DNA of 64,000 bases from Alloascoidea africana (lineage: Eukaryota > Ascomycota > Alloascoideomycetes > Alloascoideales > Alloascoideaceae): assembly GCA_030581615.1 (NCBI GenBank), contig JAKTTT010000081.1, positions 1 through 64,000 of the forward strand. The letters are read 5' to 3'. A program made the position numbers and the translations under genes. This document shows, piece by piece, positions 23,368 to 31,731 of the stretch (positions within the stretch are counted from its first letter, which is position 1; each line of letters begins with the position of its first letter). The notes beneath the pieces are model-generated. The model was not told where the DNA came from. It ran no database searches and saw only the letters and a program-made list of their open reading frames with translations.

Positions 23368-24821
23368 TGTTTCTTCCATTTAAAGTTGCAGCCCGTGTCG
23401 GTTCTTGCTCATATCGGCTATTTCAAGGCTTTACCTCTGTGAACTTTGCTGGTGGTCACATTCCAGCGGGAGTCCGCACTTTTGCAACTTCAGTCCCTTA
23501 TTTGGCCTCCAATTCAAAGAATCCCAACATCTCAGATGCGGAAAGTGGGGGGGAACAGGTGCAACCCCTTAACAATAACAATGTTGATCTTGATGCTGAT
23601 GATGCCATCGATCAACGGTTGACTCCAACACCTGCAATTCCGAAAAGAGTCCCCAAGTCTGCCAAGTCCTCCGGTCTAAGGCGAATGGTACGCCAAACAG
23701 ACACAATTTCTCAAAATCTTAGCAAGCTGTTGAAGAGCGAGAATGCAGTAGCGACCAGTGGCAGGGGAAAAGGTAAGGATTCAATAGCATCGATGCCTTC
23801 TACAACTTCTACTTCTACTTCTACTTCACCATCGGGTCATGCCCCCAATATTAATCGGCCATTATCCTCAGATCTGGAACTCGAACTGGATCCGAAACCA
23901 TGCACCACAGTCACAACGTGTGAACAGTATGATCTGCCCAAAGTTTCAGAAGCTTTGAGACAAAAGGGGTTTCAACGGACCCTTTTTGTAATTCCTAATG
24001 AAGTTTTCTATTTTTCTTATCCTTTCAAACTTGGCAAACGCGCCGATGTCTTTGTCTTGCAGAATGGGTCCATGGTTAGCTGGGGGATGACGGAAAAACA
24101 AGTTTTGGAAGAGCTTGTACCGCTTCTCAAGTCCGCAGAGTTGGGATCATATACTATATGTGAAACCGAAGAAATGGACTATATTGAGAAGGAGGATGGT
24201 GATGTTTCAACTTCTCCTTCTTCAACGGACAATACAAATGGGAAAAAAAGAAAAGACCCAAGCAGTTTCATGAAGGGAGATGTCATCTACCTGACCACCT
24301 CAGATCAGCAAAGAATGTTGGACAAGGTCGCGTTCTCAAGTGGCATTGCAAGAAGTACAAAACTTGCAGTACTCGAAGTGGCTCTTGAAGAGTACATCAG
24401 TGCAACCAAAGAGTTGGTAGATGAGCTGGCGCTAGGGGAAGGGATTTTGAACAGGAAAAGGAATCTTACGGGACGCAACGTTCTTGGAAAAATTAGCCAT
24501 TTGCTAAAGATTAGGGGTCAATTGAATCTGTATTCGGAATTGACAGAAACGCCGGATCTGTATTGGGAAGAGTCCAAACTAGAGAACATTTACAGGCTTA
24601 TCAGTAGCAAACTAGATATTGCGCCACGAATAACAATCTTAAACAAGAAAATCGACTATGCAAGTGAGGAATTGCATATTCTTTTGGCGCATTTGAACGA
24701 ACAAAAATCGGTAAGGTTGGAGTGGATTATAATCATTCTCATCATGGTTGAGGTTTGTTTCGAAACAAGCCATTTCGTCGAGCGATATTATGATAAATTC
24801 ACTTCTGAAAAAGAAGGTTGA
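23361..24821 (+). CDS. RMND1/Mrx10-type DUF155 mitochondrial protein
   Basis: This 486-aa intronless protein has an N-terminal presequence (Arg/Ser/Phe-rich, ending near RTFATSVPY). A disordered Ser/Asn region runs to about residue 185. The DUF155 core starts near CTTVTTCEQYDL, with FVLQNGSMVSWGM, FSSGIARSTKLAVLE and RKRNLTGRNVLGKISHLL. One hydrophobic segment, LEWIIIILIMVEV, lies close to the C-terminus, as in Rmd1, Rmd8, Mrx10 and human RMND1. The last supports mitochondrial translation from the inner membrane, and a matrix-facing protein anchored by the C-terminal helix is expected. A second Met three codons in (23367) is an alternative start. The gene diverges from GFA1. Confidence 0.85.
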   Translation: MVMFLPFKVAARVGSCSYRLFQGFTSVNFAGGHIPAGVRTFATSVPYLASNSKNPNISDAESGGEQVQPLNNNNVDLDADDAIDQRLTPTPAIPKRVPKSAKSSGLRRMVRQTDTISQNLSKLLKSENAVATSGRGKGKDSIASMPSTTSTSTSTSPSGHAPNINRPLSSDLELELDPKPCTTVTTCEQYDLPKVSEALRQKGFQRTLFVIPNEVFYFSYPFKLGKRADVFVLQNGSMVSWGMTEKQVLEELVPLLKSAELGSYTICETEEMDYIEKEDGDVSTSPSSTDNTNGKKRKDPSSFMKGDVIYLTTSDQQRMLDKVAFSSGIARSTKLAVLEVALEEYISATKELVDELALGEGILNRKRNLTGRNVLGKISHLLKIRGQLNLYSELTETPDLYWEESKLENIYRLISSKLDIAPRITILNKKIDYASEELHILLAHLNEQKSVRLEWIIIILIMVEVCFETSHFVERYYDKFTSEKEG

Positions 24822-25309
24822 CCAAGTTTTCTTTTACATCCTGTTTTGTGTATATAGAGGAAAAGAAAAAATTGGGAATTATACCAACGTTGATTATCCA
24901 GCAGTAGTAAAATATAAGTGCACTCTTGTAATGACAGCTGTAAGCAGCATCTTTCAATTGGGCTCAAAAGCTGTCAATTCGGGCAAAGTTGACAGGTTGC
25001 TTGTAGGCATGCCTTCACCGTTCCATTTGTAATTAGCTGGTGGACCAAAAAAAAAAAAATGTGAAACTGATTCTCTAGGGGGGTTGGTTCCAAGTTTAAT
25101 TGAACAGACCCTTCAGTTAATTATTTGATAGAGGACCGGGTGTTGAAGGTGTTGTCTCTAAAGAGCCCTGGCACTAATGAGTCGATTCTCTCCACAGTAA
25201 TGAGTGGATAGGGCCCCTGATACAGTCCACTTATGACACTCGTCCTCTCCTGTGATTCTATCTTATAACAAGCCAGGCCAACTCCAACTCCAATTCTCAT
25301 TCTGAAACG
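24822..25309. other. Spacer between RMND1-type and DIP1984-like genes
   Basis: The 488 AT-rich bases hold no convincing gene. A continuing open frame to 25032 has no family features. A poly-A run lies at 25047-25059. Confidence 0.5.
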
Positions 25310-25816
25310 ATGAAGCTGGGAGAAGCGCTTAAAGAAAAGAGTGATCTTTATAATCGCTGTGAGGATATCCAATACAAAATAGTTTTATTTTGCGAAACAC
25401 AGGATGAAACACCGCCCGGAAACCCAGAAGAGTTGTTTAAAGAGTATGAACAAACAATGGATAAGTTCACAGAACTGAAAATCAAAATCGAGTGCACAAA
25501 CTCAACTGTCAAGGTGGATTTGCCGAGAAATATAAAATTGATTGTAACTGCCTATCAGATTTGCCCAAAAATGACTTTAGTGGAGCTCATGAATTTGAGG
25601 AAAACGATTTTGCGGAAACAAATGTTCTACCAACGTTTAGCCAAAGCTGCTTCTGTTGAACCGTTCATCGCCACGAAAAAACAGATAAAGGCTGAGACCA
25701 CTGTTTCCGTGAAAAAAATTCAAAAGAAGGCTGATTCGTTCTCGAAAGAACTACGACTATTGACCGTTTTCATCAACGAGCAGAATTGGAAACTTGATTT
25801 AGTAGATGTTGTGTAA
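25310..25816 (+). CDS. DIP1984-like (DUF6847) protein, bacterial-type
   Basis: This is a 168-aa single-exon protein. From memory it follows the layout of the bacterial DIP1984/DUF6847 (septicolysin-annotated) family: MKLGEALKEKSDLYNR at the start, then ETPPGNPEELFKEY, a coiled coil with IKIECTN, LVELMNLRKTILRKQ, AKAASVEP, IKAETTVSVKKIQKKAD, SKELRLL and a closing NEQNWKLDL. Nearly every conserved block is present in order, with a small insertion of roughly a dozen residues before LVELMNLRK. The function of the family is unknown; the proteins are small helical bundles. I know this family mainly from bacteria, so transfer into the yeast lineage is a reasonable inference. The flanking genes are ordinary yeast genes. 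The lack of an intron fits but does not prove transfer. Confidence 0.75.
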   Translation: MKLGEALKEKSDLYNRCEDIQYKIVLFCETQDETPPGNPEELFKEYEQTMDKFTELKIKIECTNSTVKVDLPRNIKLIVTAYQICPKMTLVELMNLRKTILRKQMFYQRLAKAASVEPFIATKKQIKAETTVSVKKIQKKADSFSKELRLLTVFINEQNWKLDLVDVV

Positions 25817-26864
25817 TGTGAAATCTATGTGTGTCGTGTGGGCCAATACCACACTAGTCTTAATAATGTAGATGAGAAAAGAGTGTTTTGCAGTTTTCTG
25901 GGGTAAGAAGAGATCAAGGCCGAAAAGTCGGCCCGCGCTAATTACCGTAGATCCCTTTCTCATCAGATCTTGAGGACCCTTGGTGAAAGTTCAAAATGCC
26001 ATGCAGACTGACTTGCAATCTTGGTCATTATCATTGTCGTCAATGCCATGCATCACCGACGTTTTTTCCAAGATTCGTTGTTATTCGGAAGAAATTGACC
26101 TCTGCCATTGGCCCCAACCTTATTCGGGGAATAGCGAAGCCCAGTTCTTCCGGATAAAATGCGAACTTCGGATCGGATCCGGGGTGCTAGGAAAGGCCCC
26201 AGCCAAACGCATCGCCAGAGCCCACCTTTTTTCGTTTAGATTAAGGTAAGGTGCTTGCTCTTTTGAAAGAACCTACTTGTGGACGAACGGGATGACACAA
26301 AAGCAGAGTGTAACTCTTTTTTTTTTTTCTTTCTATTCCACAATAGTTGTGTGCAAACATGGGCGCTATTCTTTTTTTTTTATTCCCCAGTTGAAAAAAT
26401 CTTGGAGATCTAAAAGTAGATTGCGGACACCGCGCAAGAAAGCGGGTCCGAAGTAATAAACGTATTTTTCACATTTGTGGAGTTGACTCACTCTTGTGTC
26501 GTCGGGCTTTAGCGGACTTTGACTCTTCAACTTTGCCGTGCCTGCACCTTCCATTAACATAAGCTTTTGTGTTTCTTGTGTATCTTCTTTTACTCTACAC
26601 ACACTTCTCAAAACTCTGGTCTGAAGCGTCATCTTCTTGGTTTGCACTCGGACTTCTCGGCGCTCTTTATCTATTGTTTGGACGTCGTTTAAGATAAAAT
26701 CGGCTATTTAACAGATCACGGAAGAGAAAAGTACCCTTCCCTATATACGTGATCGTGACAAAAAATTTGGACATGAAGAAAGGCGCGGCAAAACAAGTAT
26801 AAATACAGAATATCTCCCCCATATAGCTTACTTTTCATTTACTTTCTTAGCTATCTTATCAGCA
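25817..26864. promoter_or_regulatory. Long spacer upstream of the DHA1 transporter
   Basis: About 1 kb without a convincing gene. It contains several CGG/CCG-bearing motifs between 26080 and 26180 (TTCGGA, TCCGGA, TTCGGATCGGATCCGG). These resemble zinc-cluster regulator sites and would fit inducible control of the drug transporter. A 93-aa minus-strand frame at 26366-26647 is listed separately. Confidence 0.45.
26366..26647 (-). CDS. Possible small protein, unrecognised
   Basis: A 93-aa frame starting MQTKKMTLQTRVLRS and ending in a hydrophobic/aromatic stretch (YVYYFGPAFLRG, LLDLQDFFNWG). The composition looks more protein-like than most spurious frames nearby, but no family is recognised. 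It lies inside what would be the promoter of the transporter gene. It may be chance. Confidence 0.25.
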   Translation of the reverse strand: MQTKKMTLQTRVLRSVCRVKEDTQETQKLMLMEGAGTAKLKSQSPLKPDDTRVSQLHKCEKYVYYFGPAFLRGVRNLLLDLQDFFNWGIKKKE

Positions 26865-28685
26865 ATGATTGAAAAACAGCAGCCGTCAGATGACGCTGAT
26901 TCAGAGCAAGGCTCAAATATTTTGCTAGAGCCACAAGCCTACTCAGGCACAAAAGCAAAACCTGGCGGTACAAATACATCAACTCATCCTATTGAACCAA
27001 AATCTCCAAATCTTAAAGAAGCTCGACATTCAAGATTATTTAGAACAATTAGTGCAGGAATTTCTATTGAAGGAGCAGGAGGAATCTTGAACGATCTACA
27101 AGACAATGGACACGAACAAGAAGTTCAAAGGCAAGAAAGGGAAGGCACTGATGATGACAATGATGATGAGATTGAAGAATTGAGAAAAGTATCCAACGTA
27201 CCCCACACTATATTCTATAAAGGCGAACTCTGGATTATTGCAATGGCAGGAGCTTTTTTCGCTCTATTTTCCACAATATCTTCACCGATTTACGTCCCAG
27301 CAATCCCCATTTTTAAGGAACATTTTGGTGTGTCCACTGAATTGATCAACCTTACAGTTGTAGCATATTCGATTCTTCAAGGTCTTGCTCCCAGTTTATT
27401 TGCCTCCATGGCTGATGCTTTTGGTAGAAGGCCTGTTGTTGCTATTTGTTATGTCATTTACATTGCTGCAGATATCGGACTCGCACTTACAAATGTTTAT
27501 TGGCTCTTATTCGTTCTACGTTGTGTTCAGGCCTCTGGAATTGCATCTTCTGTCTCAATTGGTGCCGGAATTATCGGAGACATAACAACAAGAGAGAATC
27601 GAGGCACTTATATTGGATTCTTCAGTGGGATGAGCCTTATAGGAAATGCATTCGGACCACTGATAGGTGGTGCACTATGTTCACAAATGGGTTGGAGATC
27701 TATATTTTGGTTTCTAGCCATCTCCAGTGGGTCTTTCTTTATAGCCAGTATGGTTATTTTACCAGAGACGAAACGGTCAATCGTGGGCAATGGATCGATA
27801 AGGCCAGATAAATTTATAAGTAGAGCTCCTTTCATGTATTTGCCACAGTTCAAAGACAGAACATCATTCCGAAAGGGAACAGAGGCAAATGCTGATTATT
27901 CTACTTTGGAACCACAAAAGCAATTGGACGTTTTGAAGCCGTTAAAGTTAGCCATGGAAAAAGAAAATTTCATGATGTTGCTTCCAGCCAGTCTCCATTA
28001 CAGCGCTTGGCTCATGTTGATTACTGCTTCTTCAACATTGTTTGATGAGATTTATGGTTATGATACGCTTCAAATTGGTCTCTGCTTCATTTCAACTGGT
28101 ATGGGCAGTCTTATCGGTAGTGTTGTATCTGGTCCTATTCTGGATTGGTATTACAACAGGAGCAAATCACGATTCTTGGAGAAAATGAATGCTTATAACC
28201 AACTTTCAGATGAGGATAAGGCACAAAGTCCAACCCCTTATTTTAACTTACACCGCGCGAGGCTTAACCTCGCTTTGATTCCTTCGGCATTTGTTTTAGG
28301 CGCCACAATTCTCTTTGGTTGGACGGCACAAAACCATGTCTTTATACTATGGCCTCTTGTTGCTTCGTTTGTCATTGGATTTGGCAATAGTTATTATATT
28401 GCAATGTCAACCACCCTGTTGGTTGATATTCATATCCAAGCTTCCTCCTCTGCCTCTGCAACCCTTAACTTGATGAGATGTCTCATGGGTGCTGCTGGAC
28501 TCGCTGCTATTGATAGAATGGTACGCACTCTTGGTGCTGGTGGTGCGTTTACTCTTATCGGAGGTCTTTGTTTTGTTTCCAATGTTCTTATCTACTGGGA
28601 GATATGGAGAGCTCCTGTATGGGAAGAGAAGAAGAAAAAAAAGGAGGAAGAGAAAAGACGAAATCTAGATGAAGAAAGAACTTGA
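26865..28685 (+). CDS. MFS drug:H+ antiporter, DHA1 family (Qdr/Aqr1-like)
   Basis: This is a 606-aa intronless 12-TM transporter. A hydrophilic N-terminus of about 115 residues is followed by TM1 (LWIIAMAGAFFALFSTISSP) with YVPAIP. The MFS motif A loop is seen as ASMADAFGRRPVV, and the antiporter-type motif C region as GMSLIGNAFGPLIGG. A long central loop holds SIRPDKFISRAPF. TMs 7-12 follow, and the C-terminus is Lys/Glu-rich. The layout matches the DHA1 quinidine/organic-acid resistance group at the plasma membrane; the substrate cannot be read from sequence. The unusually long upstream region with zinc-cluster-like sites suggests inducible expression. Confidence 0.85.
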   Translation: MIEKQQPSDDADSEQGSNILLEPQAYSGTKAKPGGTNTSTHPIEPKSPNLKEARHSRLFRTISAGISIEGAGGILNDLQDNGHEQEVQRQEREGTDDDNDDEIEELRKVSNVPHTIFYKGELWIIAMAGAFFALFSTISSPIYVPAIPIFKEHFGVSTELINLTVVAYSILQGLAPSLFASMADAFGRRPVVAICYVIYIAADIGLALTNVYWLLFVLRCVQASGIASSVSIGAGIIGDITTRENRGTYIGFFSGMSLIGNAFGPLIGGALCSQMGWRSIFWFLAISSGSFFIASMVILPETKRSIVGNGSIRPDKFISRAPFMYLPQFKDRTSFRKGTEANADYSTLEPQKQLDVLKPLKLAMEKENFMMLLPASLHYSAWLMLITASSTLFDEIYGYDTLQIGLCFISTGMGSLIGSVVSGPILDWYYNRSKSRFLEKMNAYNQLSDEDKAQSPTPYFNLHRARLNLALIPSAFVLGATILFGWTAQNHVFILWPLVASFVIGFGNSYYIAMSTTLLVDIHIQASSSASATLNLMRCLMGAAGLAAIDRMVRTLGAGGAFTLIGGLCFVSNVLIYWEIWRAPVWEEKKKKKEEEKRRNLDEERT

Positions 28686-29663
28686 AGACGCGAGGTTGAC
28701 GTGGGAGTTTTGTTGTGCTGGTTTTTTTTTTACTATTTTTTACAGGATCTTATTTATTTACATGGGAGTGGAATAGAAAACCTGGAGTTGTTGGGGATAA
28801 AAAATGCAGAGAATTGTTTAATCAGTTAGCTAAGAATTTTTCTACAGATGTATAGCATGAAATGTGAAATGAACCTCTTGTTTTTAAGACCTACCGACAG
28901 GAGAAGTAATAGACTAACGAATTATCTGATTAGAAGCCCAGACTCCATTTGTGTGAAAACAGATTAACCGAACATATCTCAATCTCGTATTGCTAGCAAT
29001 CTTTGATATAGCAGCGCTATAACTGATTTCTGCTAGTTGTTTCTTTGGCAAGTAGTCTGTGAAGCATAGCTGAAAACAATGGAGTGGTGTATCGACAGAC
29101 AAACTACGTGTAGCAACATTTAAAAGTGAATTACTTGGAAAATATTCTGAAGCTTGTTAGTCTTACTGCAAGTTTGAGATCAAAGGAAGAAAAGTTCGAT
29201 CTGTTTTCCTTTTCAGCTTTCCAATGCAACACTTTTGAATATTTTTTTGCTATATTTGATACAGAGGATTCTGTGATACTTAAGTTGAACTAACTGCAAC
29301 TGGTGTATTATACCTTTTCTTTCAGATGTAAATAATAACACAACAGAAATTGGAGATTGGTTTCATTGATTAAAGACCAAAAAAACTCTTTTGGAATAAT
29401 TCTATTGAGGCATTCATTATCTAATTATCAGCAGAGATTTGGGAATTTCAAAGAATTGGAAGATACCGGAGATCAACGTAAAGGCTTTTATAAGACACGG
29501 TTGAAAGATCAGATCTTAGGAAAAAATACGACTTTGCACAATTCACCACTGAAAACCAAAAAAATTCAAAGCATTGGTACAGTCTACGCTTGAGTCAGTA
29601 TGCTATAGTAGCTGACAAAAATAAAACAATAAAAATGGATTGGTATTCGTGGTCGAAAAAATC
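28686..29663. other. AT-rich spacer, no assured gene
   Basis: An 84-codon open frame at 29339-29593 lacks an ATG. An AACTAAC-plus-pyrimidine acceptor-like signal ending at 29325 leads into frames with early stops. I cannot support a gene here, but a decayed exon is possible. Confidence 0.4.
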
Positions 29664-30102
29664 ATGACCATTGAAATGGGCCCTTTGGACAAACAGTCTA
29701 CACTGTCATCTTCAACAACTTCGAATACCCTAGAACCAACCAAAAAAACTAACAGATTACAAGCGGTTAGAACGTGCGTATTTCAAAGATTTTATTGATT
29801 TTCACACAATGGTGAAGAGCTTTCTTATAGTTAAAGGAATATCTTTAGTGTGTAATGTTTCTAAATACACCTGTCTACTGTACTAACTTAGGATGAGAAG
29901 CTATTTGCAGAACAATAACAAGTTTACTAACAATAAAATATTATTTAGGAACCCAGTACTTAGTTGGGTATTTCTTGTGCTGTTCGTAAAGTTTTCGCAA
30001 GTGTTGATTCAGAAAAGTCTGCGCCCACGTTTCTACTTCACTGAAAACAGCTACAAGTCAAGATGTGTATTGAACCAAAGGATATGCTCTATGTCAGGAT
30101 AG
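29664..30102 (+). CDS. Candidate small spliced membrane protein, unrecognised
   Basis: Proposed exons are 29664-29773 and 29892-30102, giving 106 aa. The acceptor is excellent: TACTAAC followed by TTAG at 29881-29891, with a 69-codon open frame directly after it. The donor GTGCGT at 29774 is acceptable, and the join preserves frame. Exon 1 gives a Ser/Thr-rich polar N-terminus (MTIEMGPLDKQSTLS). Exon 2 gives one likely membrane helix (LSWVFLVLFVKFSQVLI) and a basic tail. No family is recognised. The gene would end 40 bases from the stop of YDJ1 on the other strand, a spacing typical of convergent genes here. Confidence 0.4.
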
Positions 30103-30142
30103 AATACAAAAGCAGGTAGCAAAGAACTAAGGCTAACAGTAG

Positions 30143-31363
30143 TTATTGGTTTGCACACTGAACCTCAGGCCGCCCGTCTTCTTCCTCATATTCATCGTCT
30201 CGGTGATTGGATCTCTGCTTGGCTGGGTCGACAGTAGCAAGTACCACATCCTCTGTATGGGCACCCTTTGGAATACTGACAGGATTCCTGGCTGGCAGAA
30301 TAGACTCGAGCTGTTTAAGCTGTTCTGGAGTTGCAAAGTTGTCTCCAGGGAACTCAACCTCAAACTTCACTAACAAGTCACCTGGGTTATGGTGTCTGTA
30401 TGAAGGCATACCCTTGCCCTCGACAGACTTGACCAGCCCTGGTGAAAGAACTTCACCAGGTACTATGTCAACGTTGAGCCACTCTCCGTCCAAAAACTCT
30501 ATTGCAAAAGAGCCGCCGGCCAAAGCAGTTAGAAGATCGACCTTGGCCTCGTAGTACAGATCGTCGTTCTTTCGGGTAAAATGCTTATGTGGCTTCTCTT
30601 CGATGACGAAAACAACGTCGCCTGGAATAACATCCGGTGCTTGGTCAGCTTCACCTGAGAAAGTAATAGCCTGTCCATTTTGCATGCCCTTGTCAACATG
30701 AACCTCCAAGATCTTGCGCTCATTGGTAATCTTTTTACCTTTACAATCCTTACAACGGTCCTTTTCGTTGATGATGGATCCTTCTCCGTTACAACTGTTA
30801 CACACAGTTTGATATCTTTGTATCATGGGTCCCATTTGCTTTGTAACGACCCGATAACCGGTTCCTTGGCAGGTAGTACAAGTTTTCACTGCACCCTTCT
30901 TGCCACCTTCGCCTTTACAGGTTTTGCACAAAACGGTCTTGTTCAACGCAAGCTTTCGTGTAACACCTTTGTAAAGGTCCTCCAAAGAACAGCTCAACTT
31001 ATGATGAATGTCCTTGCCCTTTGTTGGGCCCCGTGGCTTGCTTGGACCGCCACCGCCAAACATGCCGCCGCCAAAGAACTGACTGAAAAGGTCTTCGGCT
31101 CCCATGCCTCCCATTCCGCCTGGACCACCGCCAGCGCCATTTAGTCCCTCCTCTCCGTAGTCATCATATACGTCTCTTTTGCTGGGGTCGGATAGAACTT
31201 CGTAAGCATGAGAAATCTCCTTGAACTTGACATCAGCTTCGGGAGTCTTATTCTTGTCGGGATGGTATTTCAAAGCGCCCTTTCTGTAGGCCTTTTTGAT
31301 TTCGGAATCCGAAGCCTTTGGGTCGACTCCCAGAACATCGTATAGCTTTGAATCTTTAACCAT
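30143..31363 (-). CDS. YDJ1: Type I Hsp40 co-chaperone Ydj1
   Basis: This is a 406-aa intronless class A DnaJ (baker's yeast Ydj1 has 409). The J-domain at the N-terminus starts [12 protein letters not shown] and carries the HPD tripeptide in YHPDKNK. A Gly/Phe-rich linker follows (GGGMFGGGG). Four zinc-binding repeats come next: [30 protein letters not shown]. The substrate-binding beta domains follow. The protein ends CANQ, a CaaX box equivalent to the CASQ of Ydj1, so farnesylation and ER/perinuclear membrane association are expected. It stimulates Hsp70 ATPase and delivers clients. The ATG at 31363 is chosen because the J-domain begins at once; the open frame extends further upstream without coding character. 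Confidence 0.95.
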   Translation of the reverse strand: MVKDSKLYDVLGVDPKASDSEIKKAYRKGALKYHPDKNKTPEADVKFKEISHAYEVLSDPSKRDVYDDYGEEGLNGAGGGPGGMGGMGAEDLFSQFFGGGMFGGGGPSKPRGPTKGKDIHHKLSCSLEDLYKGVTRKLALNKTVLCKTCKGEGGKKGAVKTCTTCQGTGYRVVTKQMGPMIQRYQTVCNSCNGEGSIINEKDRCKDCKGKKITNERKILEVHVDKGMQNGQAITFSGEADQAPDVIPGDVVFVIEEKPHKHFTRKNDDLYYEAKVDLLTALAGGSFAIEFLDGEWLNVDIVPGEVLSPGLVKSVEGKGMPSYRHHNPGDLLVKFEVEFPGDNFATPEQLKQLESILPARNPVSIPKGAHTEDVVLATVDPAKQRSNHRDDEYEEEDGRPEVQCANQ

Positions 31364-31731
31364 ACTGGACAGGATACGGAGAGTGCAAGAAAAAAAATGA
31401 AACGCAAAGGTTGCTGATAAAGTGTAAATTACAGGTCGAAGATGATAGAAGCACCGAAAAAAATTGTTTTTTTCGGTTGGAGCGAGGCAAGCCGCAGTGC
31501 CGTTACCCGCACTTGGGATTTGCCCCAGCGCTGTGAGCAGCTGAGGTCCTAAATAGGGCCCTCTCCTTCGACTTTTCTCCCACAATCTCTGTTTCTCTGC
31601 CATATAGGGCCCGCGCGCTTAAGCCATCCAGCAAACTTCTTCCGATCTGGCACGTTTGGCTTTAGGGAGCTTGTTCCTTCTCTTCCATGTTCTTGTTTGG
31701 AGGCCCTAGTTGACTTGCACTTTACTTACAA
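31364..31731. promoter_or_regulatory. Divergent promoter, YDJ1 / SCAP homologue
   Basis: This 368-base spacer contains GAA-type blocks near the YDJ1 side (for example CCTTCGACTTTTCTCCC around 31565-31580), but no perfect nGAAnnTTCnnGAAn heat-shock element could be called by eye. Confidence 0.35.

Noticed and set aside
29339-29593. 84-codon open frame with faint uL30m-like look
   Set aside because: No ATG, no usable splice partner, and similarity too weak to claim.
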